Part shown: one piece after another, positions 1-6,364 of the stretch | Numbering within the stretch: the stretch's first letter is position 1 | How the letters are laid out: every line of letters begins with the position of its first letter | Assembly (NCBI GenBank): GCA_023265355.1 | Contig: JAHFTZ010000087.1 | Coordinates: 1,633-7,996 of the forward strand | From: Terriglobus sp. | GTDB taxonomy: Bacteria > Acidobacteriota > Terriglobia > Terriglobales > Acidobacteriaceae | Direction of reading: 5' to 3' | Length of the DNA stretch: 6,364 nucleotides | Notes under the pieces: generated by a model | What the model was told of the DNA's origin: nothing | Databases searched by the model: none | Seen by the model: the letters and a program-made list of their open reading frames with translations, nothing else | Position numbers and translations under genes: made by a program

Positions 1-59
1 GTTGCCGTCATGTCGACCGGAGGGACGGCTTTATCGTCGCGGAGCGGAGAGATCTGTTG
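1..59. other. Short stretch without a supported gene, downstream of the Sco gene
   Basis: This segment lies past the stop codon of the minus-strand Sco-family gene and runs to the window edge. Plus-strand frame 1 is open from base 1 to a TAG at 61-63, so it could be the last 20 codons of a convergent gene. A minus-strand ATG at 11-9 could instead begin a following gene, but no Shine-Dalgarno sequence precedes it. The sequence is too short to choose. A weak inverted repeat (GCCGTC 4-9, GACGGC 24-29) has a long loop and only a short T run after it, so I do not call a terminator. Confidence 0.4.
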
Positions 60-956
60 TTAGGCAACGCCAGCGGCATGGTGCATGGCAGTAAGGACGT
101 CGCCTGGTTTCCAGTCTCCGCCGGGATACCAGGCGGCGATGCGTCCCTGGCGATCGAGGAGAAGCGTTGAAAGAGAGTGATTCAGAGAATTGGCTTCGCC
201 GGGGGTCACGCCGACGTTGAAGAAGTGTTCCATGGCTGAGAGATCGGTCTTCGCAGGAGCAACAAACTCCCAGTGATCGAAGTTTTCCTTGGTGTATTTG
301 CCGGTATAGGCCCCACCGTAGCTGCGTAAGACGGCAGGCGTGTCATAGGCGGGGTCAAAGCTGATGCTGAGGAGATGAGTGGTTTTGTAGAGCGCGGGGT
401 TCTGCGCGATCTGCTGGTCAATGGTCGCGAAGTTGCGGCTCATTTTGGGGCAGAAGTCGGACATGGGGCAGCGCGTATAGATGAAGGTGATCAGGACGGC
501 TTTGTTTTTGAACTGGGAGAGATGAACGCTGCGCCCGCTCTGGTTGATGAATTTGAAGTCGGGAACCTGATCGCCCGGCTGGGGGACGTGGTATTCGGAC
601 ATGGGTTTGTAGTCCGGTTTTGCCTGGGCGGTGACGACGACTTGGTCGAGGCGGGGATCGTGGTACTCACCGTCGGAATCTTTCAACACCAGAAGACGAG
701 CGGTGATGCGATCGCCGGGATGAAGTTCTGAGATGGTGGAGGGATCATTGAGCTTGTAGGGCATGGTCATGGCTTCCATGAAGCCGGGGATGGCCTCGTG
801 CGCGAGGGTCACTTCCCCGGTGGAGGCCTGTGTGGAGATGACTTTTCCACGGATGGTGTAGCTCATCTGCTGTCCTTGCACGGGAGCAGCGGGCGACGGG
901 TGCTTGCATCCTAGAACGGTGCACAGGAGTAAGAAAGAGAGCAAGAGTTTGGGCAT
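60..956 (-). CDS. CusF-like/Sco1-SenC fusion lipoprotein, copper chaperone (SCO family protein)
   Basis: This is a 298-residue envelope copper protein. Residues 1-17 form a lipoprotein signal: Lys3, a leucine-rich core and a lipobox TVLGC with Cys17 as the lipidation site. Residues about 33-110 resemble the CusF-type copper-binding fold, with His53 and the motif AMTMPY (Met63, Met65) as likely Cu(I) ligands; Met60 sits near the place of the CusF tryptophan. Residues about 122-295 form the Sco1/SenC thioredoxin-like domain. Its copper motif is CPMSDFC (Cys163, Cys169), a CX5C spacing rather than the classical CX3C, and the third ligand is His260 in LNHSLSTLLLD. Sco proteins help assemble the CuA centre of cytochrome c oxidase or act as thiol-disulfide reductases. 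I infer membrane anchoring facing the periplasm. An upstream ATG at 1043 would add 29 residues ahead of the signal peptide, so I reject it: ATG 956 has a strong Shine-Dalgarno sequence and puts the signal peptide at the N-terminus. No oxidase gene is visible nearby, so the partner is unknown. Confidence 0.93.
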   Translation of the reverse strand: MPKLLLSFLLLCTVLGCKHPSPAAPVQGQQMSYTIRGKVISTQASTGEVTLAHEAIPGFMEAMTMPYKLNDPSTISELHPGDRITARLLVLKDSDGEYHDPRLDQVVVTAQAKPDYKPMSEYHVPQPGDQVPDFKFINQSGRSVHLSQFKNKAVLITFIYTRCPMSDFCPKMSRNFATIDQQIAQNPALYKTTHLLSISFDPAYDTPAVLRSYGGAYTGKYTKENFDHWEFVAPAKTDLSAMEHFFNVGVTPGEANSLNHSLSTLLLDRQGRIAAWYPGGDWKPGDVLTAMHHAAGVA

Positions 957-1013
957 GTTGGAGCCTCCGGTTCCAAGCTGATGATACCCCGCAAAAGGCG
1001 TATAAAAGGAGAA
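957..1013. promoter_or_regulatory. Compact divergent intergenic region, probable promoters for both directions
   Basis: The Sco gene starts leftward at 956 and the nuclease gene rightward at 981 or 1014, so control signals for both must lie here or inside the 5' coding sequence. On the plus strand TATAAA at 1001-1006 resembles a -10 box, but no good -35 lies 16-18 bases upstream (978-983 reads CTGATG, a partial match). On the minus strand TATCAT (986-981) resembles a -10 box for the Sco gene, again with a poor -35 (CCTTTT). AAGGAG at 1006-1011 could be the Shine-Dalgarno sequence of a start at GTG 1014, though only two bases separate them. These are pattern matches only. Confidence 0.3.
964..968 (-). 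promoter_or_regulatory. Ribosome binding site of the Sco-family gene
   Basis: The plus strand reads CCTCC here, which is GGAGG on the minus strand, seven bases upstream of the ATG at 956-954. This is a near-perfect Shine-Dalgarno sequence with ideal spacing. It decides the start at residue MPKLLL over the longer in-frame ATG at 1043. Confidence 0.85.
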
Positions 1014-3764
1014 GTGAGCGCCGCCCTGCCGATAGTCGAACAAGTGATGGATGCCCTCTCTCGTGGAGCGCTGGTGCTGACCTCAAACCAGCGCGCGGCG
1101 CGCACGCTGCGTCTGCATTTTGAGCGGACGATGCGCGAAGGAGGCCGTTCGGGCTGGCAAGCGCCGCAAATTTTGACCTGGGACGGATGGATCGCCGACC
1201 AGTGGCGCAGGATGCTGATTGAAGGCGTGACAGACCGTATTCTGCTAAATCGTGCGCAGGAGCGTCGGGTCTGGATGCGTGCGATTGAGGCGACGGCGGA
1301 CAGCGGAAGCCTGCTTTCGACGCGGGCGATGGGCGAGATGGCCTCCGACGCTGCCCGGTTGCTATCGCAGTGGAACGCCCATGAAGCGTTTACGACGTTT
1401 CAGGCGGGGTCGAGCGGGCCAGATGTGGCGCTTTTCGGCAGGTGGTTGAAGGCGTTTGAAAAGATCTGCGACGAGCAGAGATGGGTTTCCGGATCACTCG
1501 CGGCCAGCAGGCTTGCGCGTTCCCTGCGCGAGGGTCGATTTTCTGTGCCCGTAGTCGAGATCCTGCTGGTGGGTTTTGACAGGGTTCTTCCTTCGCAAGG
1601 CGTTGTGATCGAGTCGTTGGCAGAGCGTGGGGCATTAGTTCATCATGCGGTGCAGCCAAAGCATGCGGAGAATCTCACCTTAGCTGCGCTTGCGGATGAT
1701 CGCGAAGAGCTGATCGCATGTGCGGAATGGGTGAAGGGCCTGCTCACACGCCAGGATGCCGGAACGATTGCGGTGGTGGTGCCTGACCTCGATGACGCGC
1801 GAGAAGAGATCGAACGCGTCTTTCGCGAGCGGATTGCTCCGTGGAGTTATGAGTTGAGCAGCGAAAGCGCGCCTCCGTTTGAGTTCTCGCTGGGCGACGC
1901 TCTTTCGAAGACGGCCATGGTGCGGGATGCGCTACTGCTTCTCCGGTGGTTGCATGGGCCGGTGGAGCTGGAACAGGTGAGCCAGCTTATTCGCAGCCCC
2001 TTCCTGGGAAGCGAAGCGGATATCAGCGAGCGCGCACGATTTGACGCGCAGGTGCTGCGCAGGAGAAAGCGTCTGACCCTGGAGCTTGAGTTACGCGAAG
2101 CGGCGAGGATGCTGATCTTTGTAAAGGGTGATGCGACTCCGCATGCGAGCCTGCAGTCTCTTTCGACGGCATTGATGCAGGCGCAGAAGTTGGCGCAGCC
2201 GCGCATGAAGAAAGTGACTGGTTGGTCGGAGTGGAGCGATCTTATTCGTGAGGTACTGGAAGCAGCAGGATGGCCGGGACCGAGGAAAGCGGACAGCCGC
2301 GAGTTTCAACTGCGCAAGCGATGGGATGATCTGCTGGACGAGTTGGCGGGGATGGATGCACTGGGAGAACGCGTCACATACGAAGAGATGATTTCGACGT
2401 TGCGCAGCATGGCAGAGGAGACGCTCTTTGCGCCGCAGTCGCGTGGTGCGCGGATTCAGATCATGGGGCCGATGGAGGCTGCGGGCAGTCACTTCGAAGG
2501 CATCTGGTTTCTGCATGCGGACGATATGCGGTGGCCGCTGAGGAGTTCTACGAGCCCACTGTTGCCCTGGGCGCTTCAGAGAGAGGCGGGTATGCCGGGC
2601 GCTGCTCCCGCGACGGATTTCGCCTTTGCGCGTGCGGTAACGGAGCGCCTTGCGGCGAGCGCCCCGGAGGTAGTTTTCAGCTACACCGTAACGCGTGCAG
2701 CGGGAACAATGCGGCCATCTCCAGCGGTAACGGCGCTTCCGAATTTAGGGAGACGGGAGAATACTTTGCTGTCTCTTTCCGAGACTCCCGCAGAGGCGAT
2801 GGAAGAGGTTGAAGACAGCGCTCCCCTTCCCGCTCTCAGTGGCGAGCAGCTGCGCGGCGGCGCGATGATTTTTGAGCTACAGGCGGCGTGTGGCTTTCGA
2901 GCCTTTGCCGAGGGACGGCTGTTTTCAAGCCAGCCGGATGAAGTCGACGCGGGGATGAGCGCGCCGGAACGCGGCAATGCGACACATGAGGCGCTGGAGA
3001 AGTTCTGGAAACGAACGAAGACGCAAGCAGAGTTGGAGCGAATGAGCACCGAGATCGATCCGCGCACTGGACAGACGAAGCGCGATCTCGTTCTGGATGC
3101 CTGCATTGCGGAGGCTCTGGAGGTCTCCGACGCACCATGGGAGCGGGCGTATCTGGCCGTGGAGCATCGCAGGCTACATGGGCTTCTGAGTCGCTGGCTG
3201 GAGATCGAGCGCAAGCGGCCTTTGCCGTTTGAGGTTCGCTACACGGAGCATGAGGTCAAAGAAACGCAGATTGGTGATCTGAACCTGAGATTGCGTGTGG
3301 ATCGCGTGGATGAGATTGCCGGGGAAAATGGGCCTGAGTTTGTGTTGATCGACTACAAGACCGGAGCGTGTTCGCCATCGGAGTGGCTGGGCGATCGGCC
3401 GGACAAGCCGCAGCTTCCGCTCTACGCGATTGCGGGAGAGCTTGGGAACGTGGGCGGCATTGGATTCGCGAGTTTGAGACCGGCGGAAAAAGATCTTTGG
3501 CTGCGCGGGTCTACGCGGTCTCCCGAGGTCTTTCCTCCGGTCAGGAAACGATCTGCGGATCTCGAATTCGATCAGCAGATGCAGGAGTGGCAGGAGACCC
3601 TGCTGGCGCTGGCGGATTCTTTTGCTTCGGGCGAAGCGGCGGTAGGGCCTAAGAACTATCCCAACACCTGCAAGCACTGCGGGCAGCGACTCCTGTGTCG
3701 GCTTGATCCCGCGACGCTCCTGCAGTTAAGTGAAGAGGAAGACTCCGAGGACGACGAAGCGTGA
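981..3764 (+). CDS. AddB-like PD-(D/E)XK nuclease with iron-sulfur cluster, DNA end-processing subunit
   Basis: This 927-residue protein is probably the nuclease/scaffold partner of the helicase encoded next to it, acting on double-strand DNA ends. The N-terminus (LVLTSNQRAAR, residues 31-41, then ILTWDGWI) matches the start of the family known as 'probable DNA repair protein' (TIGR03623, from memory). It lies where AddB and other SF1 helicases carry Walker A, but no GxGKT is present. GPMEAAGSHFEGIWF (496-510) looks like a degenerate helicase motif V. The C-terminal nuclease domain begins near Cys637 (AACGFRAF) and contains His669 (GNATHEALE), Asp774 (RVDRVD), Asp791-Tyr-Lys793 (IDYKTG) and QLPLYA (811-816). 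CKHCGQRLLC (897-906) is CX2CX5C and, with Cys637, makes the four-cysteine Fe-S set seen in AddB. The last residues are strongly acidic. The start is uncertain: ATG 981 has no clear Shine-Dalgarno sequence; GTG 1014 follows AAGGAG but very closely; ATG 1047 also precedes the conserved part. The stop overlaps the next gene's start. Confidence 0.9.
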   Translation: MIPRKRRIKGEVSAALPIVEQVMDALSRGALVLTSNQRAARTLRLHFERTMREGGRSGWQAPQILTWDGWIADQWRRMLIEGVTDRILLNRAQERRVWMRAIEATADSGSLLSTRAMGEMASDAARLLSQWNAHEAFTTFQAGSSGPDVALFGRWLKAFEKICDEQRWVSGSLAASRLARSLREGRFSVPVVEILLVGFDRVLPSQGVVIESLAERGALVHHAVQPKHAENLTLAALADDREELIACAEWVKGLLTRQDAGTIAVVVPDLDDAREEIERVFRERIAPWSYELSSESAPPFEFSLGDALSKTAMVRDALLLLRWLHGPVELEQVSQLIRSPFLGSEADISERARFDAQVLRRRKRLTLELELREAARMLIFVKGDATPHASLQSLSTALMQAQKLAQPRMKKVTGWSEWSDLIREVLEAAGWPGPRKADSREFQLRKRWDDLLDELAGMDALGERVTYEEMISTLRSMAEETLFAPQSRGARIQIMGPMEAAGSHFEGIWFLHADDMRWPLRSSTSPLLPWALQREAGMPGAAPATDFAFARAVTERLAASAPEVVFSYTVTRAAGTMRPSPAVTALPNLGRRENTLLSLSETPAEAMEEVEDSAPLPALSGEQLRGGAMIFELQAACGFRAFAEGRLFSSQPDEVDAGMSAPERGNATHEALEKFWKRTKTQAELERMSTEIDPRTGQTKRDLVLDACIAEALEVSDAPWERAYLAVEHRRLHGLLSRWLEIERKRPLPFEVRYTEHEVKETQIGDLNLRLRVDRVDEIAGENGPEFVLIDYKTGACSPSEWLGDRPDKPQLPLYAIAGELGNVGGIGFASLRPAEKDLWLRGSTRSPEVFPPVRKRSADLEFDQQMQEWQETLLALADSFASGEAAVGPKNYPNTCKHCGQRLLCRLDPATLLQLSEEEDSEDDEA
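3747..3751 (+). promoter_or_regulatory. Ribosome binding site for the helicase gene, inside the nuclease gene
   Basis: GAGGA lies nine bases upstream of the GTG at 3761, within the codons for the acidic C-terminal tail of the nuclease protein. With the GTGA stop/start overlap it supports GTG 3761 as the start and suggests translational coupling. No in-frame ATG precedes the Walker A motif, so a later start is unlikely. Confidence 0.55.
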
Positions 3765-6364
3765 GTTCTCGTCCGGCAGATTGGTTTGAACGCGAACAGG
3801 CCCTCGATACGACACGGTCGTGGATCGTGGAAGCCCCTGCGGGTTCGGGGAAAACCGGGCTTCTGATCCAGCGCTACCTGAAGCTGTTGCTGGACCCGCA
3901 GGTGGAATCGCCTGCGCAGGTCCTTGCGATTACGTTTACGACGAAGGCGACGGAGGAGATTCGCAACCGCATTCTCTCGGCGCTTTCTTCCGCTGCTCAC
4001 AGTGCTGAAGTCGACGGCTACGAACGCATGACGCGAGAGCTGGCGAAGCAGGTGTTGGCCCGCGATACGGAGCTTGGCTGGCAGTTGCTGCAACAGCCGG
4101 AGCAATTAAATATTCGTACGATCGATTCCCTGGCGGCGGAGATTGCGCGGTCGATGCCGGTGCTGGCGGGAGGTTGGGGAAAGCTGCAACCCGCAGAGGA
4201 CGCGTGGCCCCTCTATGCGCGCGCGGCGCGGCGGGTCATGTTGAAGCTCGGTGGTGAGGATCGCGAACTGCATCAGGCGATTGAAACGATCCTTCTGCAT
4301 CGCGATGCGAATCTGGCAGGCGTGGAGGCGCTGATCTGCGGCATGTTGCAGAAGCGTGAGCAGTGGGGCGGCTTGATTCCACTGCGCGGCGCGGAGCTGA
4401 CGGATGAGTTTTTGGATGAGCAGGTGTTGCCGCGCCTGAACGAGGCTTTAGAGCACAACGTTTGCGTATCGCTGACGCGCCTGCAGAAGGCGTTTCCGCG
4501 AGCCAGTCTCGCGCGGGTGGCGCAGATTGCGGAGAGTTTGTGCAACGAGCCGGGATACAAGGACAAGGAGAACTTCCTGATCCCGTGCCGTGAGCATCTG
4601 TCGCCTCCGGGGACGGAGTGTAATCATCTGCCCTATTGGGTTGCGCTGATCGCCCTTCTGATGACGAAGGACAAGGATGGATGGCGGAAGAGCTACCAGT
4701 CCAACCATGTGAATCTCATCATTCCAAAGCCATTACAGGCGGAGTTGAAAGAGCTCGTCGACTCCATTCGAAGCCCTGAACTTTCGGCTGCGATTGAGGA
4801 CGTTCGTTCTGCACCGTCGCCTCCGTATCCGCCGGAGCAGTGGATTGTGGCGAAGTCGTTGTTCCGTTTGCTGCGCAATGCGTTGGGTGAGTTGCGGCTT
4901 GTCTTCGCCGAGGAAGGCGAGTGCGACTTTACCGAGGTTTCGCTATCCGCTCGGGAAGCACTACGCCACGGTAATGGCAAGGGTGATCTTGCGGCGATGA
5001 TTGGCATGCGCATGCAGCATCTATTGATGGACGAGATGCAGGACACCTCCGCCAGCCAGTATGACCTGCTGCAGACACTGACCTCGGGGTGGGACGGATC
5101 GAGCCAGACGCTCTTTTTGGTGGGTGATCCGAAGCAGTCGATCTACCTTTTCCGCGAAGCAAAGGTGGAGCTCTTCCTCAAGGCTCTGGCGACGGAACGG
5201 TTGGGCGATGTGCCGCTGGGGCGGTTGGTCCTGACCTCTAACTTCCGATCGCAGGAACGATTGGTGAAAGGGTTCAACGAGATCTTCCGCATGCTCTTTC
5301 CGGAGCGCGAGGGGGAGATCGTCTATCACGATGCGACGGCTGAGGTTCCGGCGCTTGAGCATGAGCTTCGCTGGCATGCGACGGCGCTTCCATACACGGA
5401 TCAAAGCCAGGCGGGAGCTTATAAGAAGCAGCGCGAACGGGAGCAGGCGGAGGAGGTTGCGAGCCTGCTGCATGACTGCCGTTCCCGGCCTGAAGCTTTT
5501 TCTGCCGCTGTTCTGGTGCGCACGAAGACGCATGCGAGCCTGATCATGGAAGTGCTGGCGGAGGCGGGAATTCCCTACCGCGCGGTGGAGATGGAGCGGC
5601 TTGCGGACCGGCAGGAGGTTTTGGATGCGCTTTCGCTGACACGTGCGCTTCTGCATCCTGCGGATCGGACGGCCTGGCTTGCTGTCTTTCATGCTCCGTG
5701 GTGTGGGCTGGGGCTTGCGCACCTGCATCTGCTAGCTGCAGGCGACGACCCTTCGCAGGCGCAGCGGCCTTTGGAGCAGATGATCCCTGAGCGGTTGAAG
5801 TTTCTTCCTGACGCTTCCCGGCTCCGTACGGAGAAAACGTGGTCGATTCTTTCCGCCGCGCTCTGCCAGAGGGGGCGTATACCCTTGGTGCGTTGGGTGG
5901 AACATACATGGCACATGCTGGGCGGAGATCTTTGCGCCGGGCCTGAGGGTTCGGCCAATGTGACGCGATTCTTTCATCTCCTGGAGAAGATGACCACGCA
6001 TGGGGTGGAGCCAAATCTTTCGGCGTTGCAGGAATCACTACAAAAACTCTTTGCCGAACATGCGGCCTCTCCCGATGCTGTCGAGATTCTGACGATCCAT
6101 AAAGCGAAGGGGTTGGAGTGGGACCTGGTGATCGTTCCTTCGATGGAAAAGACCTCGAAGCGGAATGACTCTTCCCTACTCGATTGGGCCGAGTTTCAAT
6201 ACGCGGACGATCTTGGAGAGATGTCGCATCTTCTGCTGGCGCCAATCCAAAGTAGCTCGGGCAAACCGGGTTCTCTGAACGATTTCATCCGTGGCCATCA
6301 TCAGGGCCGGGAGGAAGCCGAGTTGAAGCGGCTTCTTTATGTTGCGACCACTCGGGCGCGGAGT
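3761..6364 (+). CDS. UvrD/RecB/AddA-type SF1 helicase, 3' end cut off by the window
   Basis: The frame is open from GTG 3761 to the last base, giving 868 residues without a stop. It encodes an ATP-dependent superfamily 1 helicase, the likely motor subunit of a DNA end-resection complex with the upstream nuclease. Visible motifs in order: Walker A APAGSGKT (25-32); motif Ia ITFTTKATEEIRNR (57-70); motif Ic TIDSL (120-124); Walker B LLMDEMQDT (421-429); motif III GDPKQSIYLFR (455-465); motif IV LTSNFRS (491-497); 2A-domain strand AVLVRTKTHAS (583-593); motif V ILTIHKAKGLEWD (776-788); motif VI LLYVATTRAR (858-867). About 300 residues separate motif Ic from Walker B, as expected for the inserted 1B domain of RecB/AddA proteins. 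The window ends just after motif VI, so whether a C-terminal PD-(D/E)XK nuclease domain follows cannot be seen; family members are usually 1000-1200 residues and often have one. EAPAGSGKT and TIDSL fit the RecB-like proteins paired with TIGR03623-type partners better than Bacillus AddA. The gene overlaps its upstream neighbour by four bases, which implies one operon. Confidence 0.92.
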   Translation, partial: MSSRPADWFEREQALDTTRSWIVEAPAGSGKTGLLIQRYLKLLLDPQVESPAQVLAITFTTKATEEIRNRILSALSSAAHSAEVDGYERMTRELAKQVLARDTELGWQLLQQPEQLNIRTIDSLAAEIARSMPVLAGGWGKLQPAEDAWPLYARAARRVMLKLGGEDRELHQAIETILLHRDANLAGVEALICGMLQKREQWGGLIPLRGAELTDEFLDEQVLPRLNEALEHNVCVSLTRLQKAFPRASLARVAQIAESLCNEPGYKDKENFLIPCREHLSPPGTECNHLPYWVALIALLMTKDKDGWRKSYQSNHVNLIIPKPLQAELKELVDSIRSPELSAAIEDVRSAPSPPYPPEQWIVAKSLFRLLRNALGELRLVFAEEGECDFTEVSLSAREALRHGNGKGDLAAMIGMRMQHLLMDEMQDTSASQYDLLQTLTSGWDGSSQTLFLVGDPKQSIYLFREAKVELFLKALATERLGDVPLGRLVLTSNFRSQERLVKGFNEIFRMLFPEREGEIVYHDATAEVPALEHELRWHATALPYTDQSQAGAYKKQREREQAEEVASLLHDCRSRPEAFSAAVLVRTKTHASLIMEVLAEAGIPYRAVEMERLADRQEVLDALSLTRALLHPADRTAWLAVFHAPWCGLGLAHLHLLAAGDDPSQAQRPLEQMIPERLKFLPDASRLRTEKTWSILSAALCQRGRIPLVRWVEHTWHMLGGDLCAGPEGSANVTRFFHLLEKMTTHGVEPNLSALQESLQKLFAEHAASPDAVEILTIHKAKGLEWDLVIVPSMEKTSKRNDSSLLDWAEFQYADDLGEMSHLLLAPIQSSSGKPGSLNDFIRGHHQGREEAELKRLLYVATTRARS

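Noticed and set aside
4..29. Inverted repeat GCCGTC/GACGGC as possible terminator
   Set aside because: The stem is six pairs with a 14-base loop and is followed by only TTTAT, so it is too weak to call as a rho-independent terminator.
375..731. 118-residue plus-strand open frame opposite the Sco gene
   Set aside because: It is the antisense shadow of the Sco domain, whose cysteine motif and lipobox are unmistakable on the minus strand.
957..1043. 29-residue N-terminal extension of the Sco protein from ATG 1043
   Set aside because: It would bury the lipoprotein signal inside the protein, while ATG 956 has an ideal GGAGG seven bases upstream.
2681..3214. 177-residue minus-strand open frame inside the nuclease gene
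   Set aside because: The plus strand here encodes the conserved start of the Fe-S nuclease domain; the antisense frame is serine- and arginine-rich with no motif.
5021..5728. 235-residue minus-strand open frame
   Set aside because: It is antisense to helicase motifs II to IV, which are clearly under coding constraint on the plus strand. Its composition is Arg/Leu-rich and no domain is recognisable.
5544..6245. 233-residue minus-strand open frame
   Set aside because: It lies entirely antisense to the conserved helicase frame, is rich in Arg, Pro and Ser as shadow frames of GC-rich genes are, and shows no recognisable motif.
3761..6364. Possible anti-phage or defence helicase-nuclease system
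   Set aside because: The motif set and partner fit housekeeping double-strand break repair. No defence-type partner, mobile gene or island signature is visible in the window, although flanking sequence could change this.

Overview
The window comes from a bacterium of moderately high GC content. It is almost fully coding and holds three genes: one on the minus strand, then two on the plus strand. The protein style suggests Acidobacteriota (Terriglobia-like), notably the CusF-Sco fusion lipoprotein with a CPxxxFC copper motif and the nuclease/helicase pair. That placement is inference from protein style, not from a marker gene.

Positions 1-59 hold no gene I can support. Positions 60-956 (minus) encode a 298-residue copper lipoprotein: lipobox signal peptide, a CusF-like copper-binding domain, then a Sco1/SenC thioredoxin-fold domain. 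It probably serves copper delivery to cytochrome c oxidase or related copper handling at the cell envelope. Its start at 956 is fixed by a strong Shine-Dalgarno sequence on the minus strand.

A short divergent region of about 25-57 bases leads into a plus-strand operon. Its first gene (981-3764; the true start may be GTG 1014) encodes an AddB-like PD-(D/E)XK nuclease. This protein has a degenerate helicase half without a Walker A motif and a C-terminal iron-sulfur nuclease. Its stop codon overlaps the GTG start of the second gene (GTGA at 3761-3764). The second gene encodes a UvrD/RecB/AddA-type helicase with all the main SF1 motifs from Walker A to motif VI, and it is cut off by the window end after 868 residues.

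The tandem pair most probably forms a two-subunit helicase-nuclease that processes double-strand DNA ends for recombination, comparable to AddAB/RecBCD. It resembles the less-studied lineage annotated as 'probable DNA repair protein' next to a UvrD-type helicase. The Sco gene looks functionally unrelated and is simply divergent. I see no mobile element, CRISPR array, tRNA, rRNA or substantial repeat. No entirely new system is evident; the least characterised part is the nuclease/helicase pair.
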